Source of the DNA: Chloroflexota bacterium
Lineage (GTDB): Bacteria; Chloroflexota; Anaerolineae; Anaerolineales; Villigracilaceae
Direction: 5' to 3'
DNA: 64,000 bases
Assembly (NCBI GenBank): GCA_029782225.1
Contig: JAKOVF010000178.1
Location: forward strand, 1 to 64,000
Shown here: positions 43,665 through 52,868 of the stretch, piece by piece
How positions within the stretch are numbered: the stretch's first letter is position 1
How the letters are laid out: every line of letters begins with the position of its first letter
The notes under the pieces: model-generated
The model's database searches: none
The model's input: only the letters and a program-made list of their open reading frames with translations
Told to the model about the DNA's origin: nothing
Program-made: the position numbers and the translations under genes

Positions 43665-45317
43665 GTGTCTTTTGTTATCAAGTGCATTGATTGCGGTTAC
43701 GCCGCTCAATATTATCCTACGTCAACCAACTGTCCGCGCTGCAACAGCCAGTGGCGGGAAGCAGTCTATGAGTACGATGAAATCGCAAAGACCTTCCTGA
43801 CGCAGCTATCATCACGGCCGTTTAATCTGTGGCGCTATCAGGAATTGCTGCCAATTCGAAATCCTAATCTCATGCTGACGCTGGGCGAGGGCGGCTCTCC
43901 TTTGATCCGTGCCATTAATTTGGGGATGATGCTGGGTTGTCCCAATATTTATATCAAGGATGAACGTCAGGGCCCGACAGGCTCATTTAAGGATCGACAG
44001 GCTGCAGTCACGATCGCAGCGCTGAAGGAGGCGGGAATCACTGAAATGGTGGCAGCCTCCACCGGAAATGTCGCCATCTCCTATTCGGCTTATGCATCCC
44101 GGGCAGGAATGAAACTCTGGGCTTTTGTGACCAGTCTGGTTCCCGCTATGAAAATGCGCGAGATTGCCTTGTATGGTAGCCAGGTCATCAAGATCACCGG
44201 CTCCTACGACCAGTGCAAACAGGTGGCGCAGGAATTTGCCCGCCAGCGGGGACTCTATCAGGATATGGGCGCACGTACGACCACATCCATTGAGGCGATG
44301 AAGACCATCGCATTCGAGATCGCCGAGCAGTTGACTGCAGCACAAGGCCCAGGCGAAACTGCTCCCTGGCGCACGCCAGATTGGTACGTGCAGGCGATCA
44401 GTGGCGGTATGGGTCCATTGGGCGTCCACAAAGGCTTCCGCGAACTACAGCAGATGGGATTCATTGATCGCATCCCGGCGTTTGCTCCCATTCAAGCCGA
44501 CGGGTGCTCCCCCATGGTGGACAGCTGGAAAAAAGGACTGGAGACAGCCGAGCCCGTGATATCCCCCAATACACACATCGAGACCCTTGCCACGGGCGAT
44601 CCCGGACGCTCCTATCAACTGCTGCGGAAGATTGTCGATTCGAACAACGGTGTGTTCGAGAGCGTAACTGATGAGGAAGCGTTTCGAGCTATGCACGTTC
44701 TGGCAAAGATGGAAGGGATCTCTGCTGAGCCCGCCGCCGCCACCGCTTTTGCGGGTTTGTTCAAGCTGATCCGTGCGGGCATTATCAAGTCAACGGATAC
44801 TGTCGTAGTTAATTGCACCGGGCACACAATGCCCGCTGAACAATACGTACTTGGTGATAACTGGTCACGTGATGTCAAGTTCCCCTCGCGTGACGAAACG
44901 CCTCAGGAGGGCCTGCTGGCTGCTCTGACACAAGTTGCGCCGGAACGCTTCCCGCGCGTGGCGATTGTAGAGGACACAGCTGAAGCACGTCGCTTGATCC
45001 GTCGCATCCTGCAATCGCAGGGCAATTTCACGATCATGGAAGCATCCAATGGCCGTGAAGGTCTGGAAATGATCCAACGCGAACTTCCGGACCTGATCAT
45101 CCTCGATCTGATGATGCCCGAGATGGATGGCTTCGCCGTACTGGACACGCTTCGCTCGAAGCAGGAAACTGCTGCCATTCCCGTCATTGTTGCTACCGCC
45201 AAGGAACTGACACCGTCCGAAAAGAGCCGGCTTGGGGGACAGATCCAATCACTGATGCAAAAAGGTGATTTCCTCAACGATGAGTTCCTGGAAGAAGTAA
45301 AGGCTTTGATCAAATAG
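43665..45317 (+). CDS. Threonine-synthase-like PLP enzyme fused to a receiver domain
   Basis: This 550-aa protein starts at GTG. Residues 1-40 hold a zinc-ribbon-like CIDCG...CPRC pair. Residues about 60-420 are a type II PLP-fold enzyme of the threonine synthase group, with the PLP lysine Lys109 in PTGSFKDRQA, the substrate/cofactor loop ASTGNVAISYSAYA, and a glycine-rich ISGGMGPLG. Threonine synthase converts O-phosphohomoserine to threonine. Residues about 430-550 are a complete receiver domain with Asp481 in ILDLMMPEMDG and a Lys near the end of the fold (QKGDF). It follows the hybrid kinase by 21 bases. The receiver may control the enzyme by phosphorylation, or the enzyme fold may have become a sensor. 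Real substrate is unknown. Confidence 0.88.
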   Translation: MSFVIKCIDCGYAAQYYPTSTNCPRCNSQWREAVYEYDEIAKTFLTQLSSRPFNLWRYQELLPIRNPNLMLTLGEGGSPLIRAINLGMMLGCPNIYIKDERQGPTGSFKDRQAAVTIAALKEAGITEMVAASTGNVAISYSAYASRAGMKLWAFVTSLVPAMKMREIALYGSQVIKITGSYDQCKQVAQEFARQRGLYQDMGARTTTSIEAMKTIAFEIAEQLTAAQGPGETAPWRTPDWYVQAISGGMGPLGVHKGFRELQQMGFIDRIPAFAPIQADGCSPMVDSWKKGLETAEPVISPNTHIETLATGDPGRSYQLLRKIVDSNNGVFESVTDEEAFRAMHVLAKMEGISAEPAAATAFAGLFKLIRAGIIKSTDTVVVNCTGHTMPAEQYVLGDNWSRDVKFPSRDETPQEGLLAALTQVAPERFPRVAIVEDTAEARRLIRRILQSQGNFTIMEASNGREGLEMIQRELPDLIILDLMMPEMDGFAVLDTLRSKQETAAIPVIVATAKELTPSEKSRLGGQIQSLMQKGDFLNDEFLEEVKALIK

Positions 45318-45423
45318 TTAACCCGGAAAGATCATCCTCCGGATGCGTTGGAAGAATTATGGCATCTAAAGGATGATATGTGACAATACTTGTATTCACC
45401 TTTGTCCTGGAAAGCTGAGTTCG

Positions 45424-46371
45424 GTGCATAGAAAACAAGCCGCAGGTATTCTGGCCGCATTTAGTTCGGCATTCTTCCTTGGCCTCGCGCCAGTCCTTGG
45501 CAAACTCGCAATTAGCCAGGGGTTCTCACCTCTCGCTGTGGTCGCGCTCCGGACGAGTCTCGCAGCCGGTGCATTGCTGGTGCTCGTCCTCATTTTCTAT
45601 CGCCCATTCCTATATATTTTTCCGGTCGGCCTGATCGGATGCGCGCTGGCCGGTATCATCAATGGCCTGGGGTCCCTGCTATATTACCTGGCACTTGAGA
45701 GGCTGGATGCCAGTGTAGGACAGCTTCTGTATTCCCTCTATCCCTTTTTTGTAGCACTCTGGCTCGTGTTGGATCATCAGCCACCTACCCGCCTCACTTT
45801 TTTTCGGGTAGGACTTGCCTCGATTGCAGTACTGCTCCTCACAAATGTGCCTGGCAAGGCGTCTGATCCTATTGGTGTACTGATGATGGTCGGCGCTGCC
45901 CTGCTTTATGCGATGCATCTTCCCATCAATCAACGTGTGCTGTACGAGGTCCCGGCTCCTACTGTCACTCTGTATACTTTGCTGGCAATGAGTGCGGTGG
46001 TCGTACCGGTTTACTTTCTATTTGATCGCCAGTGGCCGGCGACGCATGCACCATGGACTCCAGTGCTGGGCCTGACCCTGGTTACTTTTTCTTCGCGATT
46101 GGCCCTCTTCTTTGGCGTAAAAAAAATCGGCGGCATGCAAACCGCCTTGCTGGGACTTGGAGAGCTACTGGTGGCTATCGTATTCAGCCATCTGTGGCTG
46201 CGGGAAAGCCTGACTTCGCTTCAGTGGCTGGGAGCGCTCGGACTCGGCCTCAGCCTGGTTCTCGTTATGTGTGAAAAAACAACGCCTGTGCATTTTGGCA
46301 GCAAGACTGGCTGGCTTTCATGGATCCGCGCTCCAGACCTGCCAAAAGATGTATTTGGACCGTACGAATAA
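45424..46371 (+). CDS. EamA/DMT-superfamily transporter
   Basis: This 315-aa membrane protein has ten predicted hydrophobic helices in two homologous halves, as in drug/metabolite transporters of the EamA family. It includes the first-half loop ALRTSLAAGALLVL and the end-of-half motif YYLALERLDASVGQLLYSLYP. These proteins export amino acids, nucleobases or other small molecules. I prefer the GTG at 45424 over ATG 45373, because the longer form adds a Cys-rich hydrophilic peptide unlike the family and its ATG abuts the AAAGG. It is in the same direction as the sensor operon, 106 bases after it, and might export an amino acid related to the threonine-synthase-like gene; this is only a suggestion. 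Confidence 0.82.
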   Translation: MHRKQAAGILAAFSSAFFLGLAPVLGKLAISQGFSPLAVVALRTSLAAGALLVLVLIFYRPFLYIFPVGLIGCALAGIINGLGSLLYYLALERLDASVGQLLYSLYPFFVALWLVLDHQPPTRLTFFRVGLASIAVLLLTNVPGKASDPIGVLMMVGAALLYAMHLPINQRVLYEVPAPTVTLYTLLAMSAVVVPVYFLFDRQWPATHAPWTPVLGLTLVTFSSRLALFFGVKKIGGMQTALLGLGELLVAIVFSHLWLRESLTSLQWLGALGLGLSLVLVMCEKTTPVHFGSKTGWLSWIRAPDLPKDVFGPYE

Positions 46372-46405
46372 TGATGAGTCGATCATGAAATAATCAGGGG
46401 ATCCC

Positions 46406-46441
46406 AAAACAAGGTGCGAGCCTCGGCTCGCACCTTGTTTT
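46406..46441. terminator. Bidirectional terminator between convergent genes
   Basis: AAAACAAGGTGCGAGC and GCTCGCACCTTGTTTT form a 16-bp perfect stem with loop CTCG. The A run on one side and T run on the other let it work in both directions, for the transporter and for the minus-strand regulator operon. Confidence 0.92.
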
Positions 46442-46475
46442 TAAGTATTCATTCGACTTTCGCCAAACACCAATC

Positions 46476-47210
46476 CTATTTTTCCCCTTCATAGACGTAG
46501 CCGGTACCGCGCACGCTCGCCACACGCTCAGAAAGTGAGGGGAATTGATCAAGCTTGTGGCGTAACCGGCTGACCAGCGGCCTCAGGATCTCGGGGGCCT
46601 CCCGCTGCGAAGTATCATATCCCTGCACGAGCAGCACCAATTCACGATGGGAGAATACCTTTCCCTCATTCTCCATCAGAATCCGGAGCAGACGTCCCTC
46701 GGCAGGCGTAAGATGCTCCACTTTGTTTTTCTGGCGGATGTGCCTGCGCGAGAGGTCGACGGAGGTTCCATCCTTTAGCGTAAAGACGGTGATCGCTTCG
46801 TCTGAGTCCATTGCTTCACCGCTGCTACGGACATGTGTCCGCGCCGCGCGGCGCGCCAGGCCTTTCTTTACGCTGGCAATGACCTGGGCCGGCGAGGCCG
46901 GCTTCAAGAGATAATCATGAATTCGTAAACGGAGCGCCTGGATGGCCGTTTCGGTTGAGCCGAAGGCTGTCAATAAGATCACTTCCGTTTCCGGCGAGAC
47001 CTGGTTCACAACCTGAATGACTTCCAACCCGTCCATGCCCGGCATACGAAGATCAACGATCATCAAATCCACCGGGTGGGTGCGGACGTATTCCACCGCA
47101 GCCTGTCCATTCGGCGCGGACATCACGTTGTGTCCTTCCAACTTCAAGATATCGGTCATGGACTGGCGTGCAACCGGTTCATCATCGACGACAAGAATAT
47201 TGGACTTCAT
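46476..47210 (-). CDS. Response regulator with winged-helix DNA-binding domain (OmpR type)
   Basis: This 244-aa protein has a receiver domain (residues 3-120, Asp53 in LMIVDLRMPGMDG, DDE motif at 9-11, Lys in LLKPAS). A linker follows, then an OmpR/PhoB-type winged helix (about 145-242) with LTPAEGRLLRILMENEGKVF, EILRPLVSRLRHKL and RVASVRGTGYVYE. It is the last gene of a three-gene minus-strand operon and overlaps the kinase gene upstream by 4 bases. Autoregulation and targets are not visible. Confidence 0.93.
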   Translation of the reverse strand: MKSNILVVDDEPVARQSMTDILKLEGHNVMSAPNGQAAVEYVRTHPVDLMIVDLRMPGMDGLEVIQVVNQVSPETEVILLTAFGSTETAIQALRLRIHDYLLKPASPAQVIASVKKGLARRAARTHVRSSGEAMDSDEAITVFTLKDGTSVDLSRRHIRQKNKVEHLTPAEGRLLRILMENEGKVFSHRELVLLVQGYDTSQREAPEILRPLVSRLRHKLDQFPSLSERVASVRGTGYVYEGEK

Positions 47211-48796
47211 TTGGTTCCTCCTAATGGCAAGAATAATCTAAAACAGGCTCCTGGGCTCCGTTCCGGAAGCAGTTCAAGCAAACCGCCATGGGCGGTCATG
47301 ATATTGTAACTCACAGTGAGTCCCAGGCCGGTGCCACGATCCTTGGTGCTGAAAAACGGCTCGAAGATTTCCTTCTGCTTCTCTGCTGGGACGCCCGGCC
47401 CTGTGTCCAGGAACAGAAGCTCGACGCCGTCAGTGAGCGACCTTCCGCTAATTTTCAGAACTCCACCACCGGGCATGGCGTCCATCGCGTTCAGGATCAG
47501 ATTGATGAACACCTGCTGTAACTGATTGCTTACCGCAACGATGCGCTTCAATTTCGTCGGGAAATCGAATTCCACTCTGACGCGGCTTTCGTTCAGCTGC
47601 TTTGACATTAAGTTAACAACGTAGTGCAGCAATTCCACAAGGTCCAGTTCACGTTGCGCGGTGGAACCGGGACGATAGAAATCCAGCATACGCTGAACAG
47701 TGATCATCAAGCGCTCAAGTTCGGTGCGCGCGAGGTCGAAATATTCCTTCCGCTTTTCGGGAGGTAAATCATCGCGGCCGGCAAGATGCAGGCAATTTTG
47801 CACAGATTGAAGGGGATTATTCACCTCATGTGCAATCGAAGCACTCATCCGCCCCGCCGTTGCCATTTTTTCCGCCTGCAACAGGGCTTTCTGAGATTCC
47901 TCCACTTTTCGGACGTAGTCCAGTTGTTCGGCATAAAGCCGCGCGTTCTCCATGGCGACCGCAGCCTGCCGCGCCAGGATCTGAAACAGTTCCAGATCGG
48001 AGTCCCGGAAAGGCGGTTCACCCGCGTTACGCGCTGCGTAGAGAACAATGCGAAAGTTCGGCCGTGTGATCGGCAGGAGAATCACGGCACCCAGCCCAAG
48101 GTCCGTAAGAAGCGATTTCCCGAAGGCGCTGCCCGGGCCGCTGCTGTTGATGATGAGCGGAGAACCAGATGAATCAACCTGCTTGATCAGGCCATTTACG
48201 TTTTCCTCCTCATCATGGAGGAGCACGCCCTGCGAGGCTGAAAGATGCAAGGATTGACTCGAGTTATCCTTCTGGTAAAAGGCGGCGTGTGCACAATGCA
48301 TGTGACCTCGAATGGCATTTACCACGAGATCCGGCAGCTTGTCGCGCCGAGTTTCCGAAAGCAGGGACTCCGTGACCGAGAAGAGCGGACGTAAGGCTTG
48401 AGTCCGCGCGGCGTCTCGCTTCTGCTGATGGTCTGCAAAAGCCTGACGCACGGCATCCACCAATTCCTGCCCTTGACCAAACGGCTTGAGAAGCAATCCG
48501 TCGACACCTTGACGCAGCGCACGGATTGCAGTTTCAACGGTGCCGTGGCCGGTCATGATCAACACCGCTGCATCAGGCTGAAGACGCTGCGCGTGCTGTA
48601 TGACTTCAAATCCATCCACCTCCGGCATACGGATGTCCACTAAAAGGAGATCAATGGCCTGCTGGCCGAGATAGGCAACTGCCTGGCGCGGATCCGTGTA
48701 GGTTTCCACTTCATATCCGGCACGCATGAGCAGGCGTTTGCAGAGCAAAGCAATACCGGGTTCGTCATCGACGACAAGGATGAATGGTTTTTCCAT
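47207..48796 (-). CDS. Histidine kinase with N-terminal receiver and GAF domain
   Basis: This 529-aa soluble kinase begins with a receiver (Asp54 in LLLVDIRMPEVDG), followed by a GAF domain (about 140-290). A dimerisation/phosphoacceptor domain carries His323 in SIAHEVNNPLQS, and HATPase_c (about 410-525) has NLILNAMDAMPGGG, DTGPGVP and GTGLGLTVSYNI. The N-terminal receiver suggests it works inside a phosphorelay, receiving phosphate from or being tuned by the kinase encoded just upstream (3 bases away). Confidence 0.93.
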   Translation of the reverse strand: MEKPFILVVDDEPGIALLCKRLLMRAGYEVETYTDPRQAVAYLGQQAIDLLLVDIRMPEVDGFEVIQHAQRLQPDAAVLIMTGHGTVETAIRALRQGVDGLLLKPFGQGQELVDAVRQAFADHQQKRDAARTQALRPLFSVTESLLSETRRDKLPDLVVNAIRGHMHCAHAAFYQKDNSSQSLHLSASQGVLLHDEEENVNGLIKQVDSSGSPLIINSSGPGSAFGKSLLTDLGLGAVILLPITRPNFRIVLYAARNAGEPPFRDSDLELFQILARQAAVAMENARLYAEQLDYVRKVEESQKALLQAEKMATAGRMSASIAHEVNNPLQSVQNCLHLAGRDDLPPEKRKEYFDLARTELERLMITVQRMLDFYRPGSTAQRELDLVELLHYVVNLMSKQLNESRVRVEFDFPTKLKRIVAVSNQLQQVFINLILNAMDAMPGGGVLKISGRSLTDGVELLFLDTGPGVPAEKQKEIFEPFFSTKDRGTGLGLTVSYNIMTAHGGLLELLPERSPGACFRLFLPLGGTK

Positions 48797-48799
48797 AAT

Positions 48800-51397
48800 C
48801 TAAATTGGGAGCCAGACCTTGAAAGCAGATCCTTCGCCGGGATTCGAATCGACTTCGATTGTGCCGCCGTGATCGGTCACGATACCATACGTTACAGAAA
48901 GCCCCAGGCCGGTTCCACCAACGTCGCCCCTGGTCGTGAAGAATGGCTCGAAGATGCGATCCTTGTCCTTGGACATAATCCCTACGCCGCTGTCACGAAC
49001 AGTCATGGTGACCCAGGCACGGTCATCGCGCCTGCAAGTGGACGTCGAGACTAATAGCTCTCCGCCGCCGGGCATCGCCTGCAGCGCATTGTGAATGAGG
49101 TTCAGCAGCACCTGTTTCATCTGATTGCGGTCGATGGAAACCCACGGCAGATCCTCTTCCAGCTCAAGCGCCAATTGAGCGCCGTTGGTACGAATGAGGT
49201 GATTGGTTAGCGCGATCACATCTTCCACCACCTCATTCAAATCCGCGCGGGTGCGGGTGCGTTCACCCTGCCGCGAGAAATCAAGCAGCCGGCGGACCAC
49301 GTCGCTGGCGCGGCGCGCTTCACGCAGAACCATCTCTAGTTCCTGCCGCTGTTGAGAATCCTCGGGCATTTCATCCAGGACCAATTCAGAAAAGCCAGTG
49401 ACTGTAGTCAGCGGATTGTTCAATTCGTGCGCGATACCGGCTGCCATCTCGCCGACCGCAGCCAGCTTAGCGGCCTGGATCAAACGGTGTTCGGCATCCT
49501 GCTGGGCTTCCATGCGCGCTTTCAGCTCGATTTCAGTTGTTCGCAACTGGCGGACAAGCTCCTGCAGCCGCTGATATTGGTCCGCGCTGGAAACCACAGA
49601 AGCAAGAATACCACCCAGAGACTCAAGCGCCATCAAGTCATTATTTGAGAATGTATTATGATTTGCGCTTTGAACATCGATGATACCGAGTACGCGGTCA
49701 CCATCTTTGATCGACACGCAGACTTCCGCGCCGGCATCCCAGCCTTTGATCGCTTTGTAATACTTGTCCCGGCTTGTATCGTTGACCAGAATACTTTCGC
49801 CCGTTTTCAAGACGCGGCCTGTGATGCCATCCACTGCCGAGAGTCCCATCTCGGCCAGCGCGCGCTTGACGACCTCCGGACGCGTCCCACCGAATCCCTG
49901 AATGGTAGGCCTGAGGTCATCATCCAGAAGCATGACCATTGCCAGTTCATATTTGAAATATTGCGCAAGGAGATCGGCCGTGATTTGCGCGACACCGGGC
50001 TTATCGGTCAAGCCGATCACCTGCTGCACCACTTCGTGGATCAGGCCAAGGCTGCGCGCCCGCCCCTCGGCCTCCTCACGCAGGCGGCCATACTCCACCA
50101 GTCCGGCCATGTGGCTGCCAATGACAACCATCAAATGCTCATCATATTGGCTAAACGCCTTCGTCCGCGTACTTTCTATGGAGAGCACACCGATGGATTG
50201 ACCGCGGTATTTGAGCGGAACGATCAGCGCTGAACGCGCTTCTGGATGAATCGGTGAGAAATCATTCGCCGGTACATCGCTCACACGTCTCAACTTCCCT
50301 TCCCGCAGGATAGGCTGGATCGGATGACCTGTCAGAGCGACACTTACGATCGTCAATTTGCCATCCAGGGGACGATAATCGCGCAGTAAACGCCCATCGG
50401 TGGAAAGCAGATAGAGGACAATCAACTCCGTCCCAAAAGCACGGGAAAGCAAAGCGAAAACACGCCGTGCAATCTGGTCAAGGTTTTGTGCAGAGGAGAC
50501 TGTCAGCACAAAATCGTTCAACATGCCGAGCCGGCGCAGGTGCCCGGTCATCTCAGAAAATGTCACCACCACTTCCACCGAAGGGGCGACCCGCGCAGCC
50601 AGGTCACGCAGTTCCTGCCATTCAACCGAGGAGAAATCCTTTGCGCGCCAGACGGCTACTGCACCGATCAGCCGCTGGCCAATGACCAGCGGAAAGCAGG
50701 CCCAAACCTTCGTGCTCGATTTGAGGGAGGCTTGAGGAATATCCTCCCAGTTTGACAGGCCGCGATGCACAGCCACATCGGCAAGGGAACGGTTCAGTCT
50801 TCTCAGCACCGGCGATGTATCAATTGGAAGGGAAAGCCCTTTGGCCTTCGGATCATTCCACTCGGCGAGGATATCCAGCGATTCGCCGCGTCTGATCGCA
50901 AGCCAGGCGCCATGACACGCAACCATTTGCACAAATGAATTGAGAATCTTTTCGAGCGCGACCGGCAATTCGTAGGCGAGACCAGTTTGAAGGTCCGGCA
51001 GGAACGTTTGAGAGACCGCCACGGCACGGCTCGAAACCAGGGAGGCGACCAGCCTCCAGGTCCGCTGAGCCTCCGGGGTCTGCTCATCGGCACCAACCAG
51101 AATTGCCTGGGAAGTTCCCGCAATGGGGAAGGCAAAGATACGCCCAACACCCCATTTACTTTCCTCTGAGAGTGAGCTTGAGCGGATGTGCCCCCCGGTC
51201 AGCGCGCCGCACAGCCAGGTATCCATGGTGGGCCGGTTGAAATAAGTTGCGAGCAGGATCTGGGCTGGCTTCGTCAGGCGATAGGTCGCGCGGATCGTCC
51301 AGTTGCCGCCGGCGCGTTCGGCTAATACCGCCCATCCCGCCCCGCTTAACTGTGCCGCATCCCTGAGTTGTGCTTCAATTCCTTGTTCTTCAGCCAT
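48800..51397 (-). CDS. Multi-GAF soluble histidine kinase
   Basis: This 865-aa kinase has no membrane helices. Four GAF-like regions occupy about residues 10-135, 145-290, 310-450 and 470-610, followed by a coiled coil. HisKA has His657 in GIAHELNNPLTT, and HATPase_c covers about 745-865 with NLIHNALQAMPGGG, DSGVGI, FFTTRGDVGGTGLGLSV and GEGSAFKVWLP. It is the first gene of the minus-strand operon, with an apparent 5' leader of about 85 bases. Its GAF domains are much less like the array consensus than the receptors are to one another, so it is likely an independent system. Confidence 0.92.
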   Translation of the reverse strand: MAEEQGIEAQLRDAAQLSGAGWAVLAERAGGNWTIRATYRLTKPAQILLATYFNRPTMDTWLCGALTGGHIRSSSLSEESKWGVGRIFAFPIAGTSQAILVGADEQTPEAQRTWRLVASLVSSRAVAVSQTFLPDLQTGLAYELPVALEKILNSFVQMVACHGAWLAIRRGESLDILAEWNDPKAKGLSLPIDTSPVLRRLNRSLADVAVHRGLSNWEDIPQASLKSSTKVWACFPLVIGQRLIGAVAVWRAKDFSSVEWQELRDLAARVAPSVEVVVTFSEMTGHLRRLGMLNDFVLTVSSAQNLDQIARRVFALLSRAFGTELIVLYLLSTDGRLLRDYRPLDGKLTIVSVALTGHPIQPILREGKLRRVSDVPANDFSPIHPEARSALIVPLKYRGQSIGVLSIESTRTKAFSQYDEHLMVVIGSHMAGLVEYGRLREEAEGRARSLGLIHEVVQQVIGLTDKPGVAQITADLLAQYFKYELAMVMLLDDDLRPTIQGFGGTRPEVVKRALAEMGLSAVDGITGRVLKTGESILVNDTSRDKYYKAIKGWDAGAEVCVSIKDGDRVLGIIDVQSANHNTFSNNDLMALESLGGILASVVSSADQYQRLQELVRQLRTTEIELKARMEAQQDAEHRLIQAAKLAAVGEMAAGIAHELNNPLTTVTGFSELVLDEMPEDSQQRQELEMVLREARRASDVVRRLLDFSRQGERTRTRADLNEVVEDVIALTNHLIRTNGAQLALELEEDLPWVSIDRNQMKQVLLNLIHNALQAMPGGGELLVSTSTCRRDDRAWVTMTVRDSGVGIMSKDKDRIFEPFFTTRGDVGGTGLGLSVTYGIVTDHGGTIEVDSNPGEGSAFKVWLPI

Positions 51398-51489
51398 AAG
51401 ATTATCAATGCTTCATGACAGTTGAGAATTCCCGAAAACACCAGTACGGGCTTCTGAGAGTTGTTTCGTCATCTACAGGTTATGAGCAA

Positions 51490-51517
51490 ATTATACAGCA
51501 GGGGCAGATGGTACAAT
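51490..51517. promoter_or_regulatory. Overlapping divergent promoters of the kinase operon and trmFO
   Basis: On the plus strand TACAAT (51512-51517) ends 10 bases before the trmFO ATG, with no Shine-Dalgarno. On the minus strand TGTATAAT has its -10 at 51495-51490, with a TTGTAC-like -35 that overlaps the plus-strand -10. Each -10 occupies the -35 position of the other, so the two promoters may compete. Confidence 0.4.
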
Positions 51518-51527
51518 AGCCCCGCAT

Positions 51528-52868
51528 ATGGCCCATCTTATCGTTGTTGGTGGCGGGTTGGCCGGGAGCGAAGCCGCATGGCAGGCCGCCGAGCGTGGAC
51601 TAAAGGTCGCGCTATACGAAATGCGGCCGGTTCTATCCACCGGCGCACATCAAACGGCGGACCTTGCAGAGCTGGTCTGCTCCAACTCGCTTGGCTCCAA
51701 CCTCCCCGACCGCGCCTCCGGCGTGCTGAAAAATGAATTGCGTAGACTGGGCTCGATGCTCCTGCAATGCGCCGAGGCTGCAGCGCTGCCTGCGGGCGGA
51801 GCGCTCGCTGTAGACCGCGAGGGATTTGCACGACTTGTAACCGAAAAAATCCAGAATCATCCGAATATCCAGGTCATTCGCGAAGAGGTAAAGGAAATAC
51901 CACAAGCGCCGGTCATCATCGCCAGTGGGCCCTTGACTTCGGAGAGTCTCTCAAGATCGATTGCTGCTCTGAGTGGTGATGAGCATCTGTTTTTCTTCGA
52001 TGCCATCGCTCCCATTGTCCACGCCGCATCGATCAATATGCAGATCGCCTTTCGGGCTTCGCGTTACGGCACAGGGGAACAGGATGAAGGCGATTATATC
52101 AACTGTCCTTTTACAAAAGATGAATATTACAGCTTCGTGGCGGCACTCGAAACTGCCGAGCGGATCGAACTGCGTTCCTTCGAGGAAGCCATCCGCACCG
52201 GCGTCAAAGCGGGTCATTTTTTTGAGGGCTGTCTGCCCGTAGAGATCATTGCCGAGCGCGGGGTCGATTCGCTTGCATTCGGTCCGATGCGCCCGGTCGG
52301 TCTGCGAGATCCGCGCACCGGACGCCGCCCATACGCCATTGTCCAACTCAGGCAGGATAACCTTGCGGGCAGTTTATATAACCTCGTTGGCTTTCAAACC
52401 AATCTGAAATACCCTGAGCAGAAGCGCGTCTTTCGCATGATCCCCGGCCTGGAGAATGCCGAGTTCGAGCGTTATGGTCAGATGCACCGCAACACCTTTA
52501 TTGCTGCTCCAAAATTACTTCGTCCCACGCTGCAGCACATCAGTCGCGAGGATTTGTTCTTTGCCGGGCAACTCACAGGCGTGGAAGGATATATGGGCAA
52601 CATTGCCACCGGACTGCTGGCAGGCCTCAATGCGGCAAGGCTCTATCATAACGAGGCATTGCTCACCCTGCCAAAAGAGACGATGCTCGGCGCGCTCGCA
52701 CATTATGTAACGCATGCAGCCCTCAAAGATTTTCAGCCAATGAAGGCTAATTTCGGAATCCTGCCGCCGATCGAGGTCGACGGAAAATCCGGCAAGCGTC
52801 AACGCGGACAGGCACATGCAGAGCGTGCACTCCTGGCGCTGGAAACTTACTTGAATGAACATCACTAA
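51528..52868 (+). CDS. trmFO: FAD/folate-dependent tRNA (uracil-54-C5) methyltransferase
   Basis: This 446-aa flavoprotein makes ribothymidine at position 54 of tRNA using methylene-tetrahydrofolate. The N-terminal FAD-binding motif is [19 protein letters not shown]. The TrmFO-specific stretches [55 protein letters not shown] (read in two parts) and [14 protein letters not shown] are all present. The start is an ATG close to a -10 box. The M28 peptidase gene begins 14 bases before its end. Confidence 0.96.
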   Translation: MAHLIVVGGGLAGSEAAWQAAERGLKVALYEMRPVLSTGAHQTADLAELVCSNSLGSNLPDRASGVLKNELRRLGSMLLQCAEAAALPAGGALAVDREGFARLVTEKIQNHPNIQVIREEVKEIPQAPVIIASGPLTSESLSRSIAALSGDEHLFFFDAIAPIVHAASINMQIAFRASRYGTGEQDEGDYINCPFTKDEYYSFVAALETAERIELRSFEEAIRTGVKAGHFFEGCLPVEIIAERGVDSLAFGPMRPVGLRDPRTGRRPYAIVQLRQDNLAGSLYNLVGFQTNLKYPEQKRVFRMIPGLENAEFERYGQMHRNTFIAAPKLLRPTLQHISREDLFFAGQLTGVEGYMGNIATGLLAGLNAARLYHNEALLTLPKETMLGALAHYVTHAALKDFQPMKANFGILPPIEVDGKSGKRQRGQAHAERALLALETYLNEHH

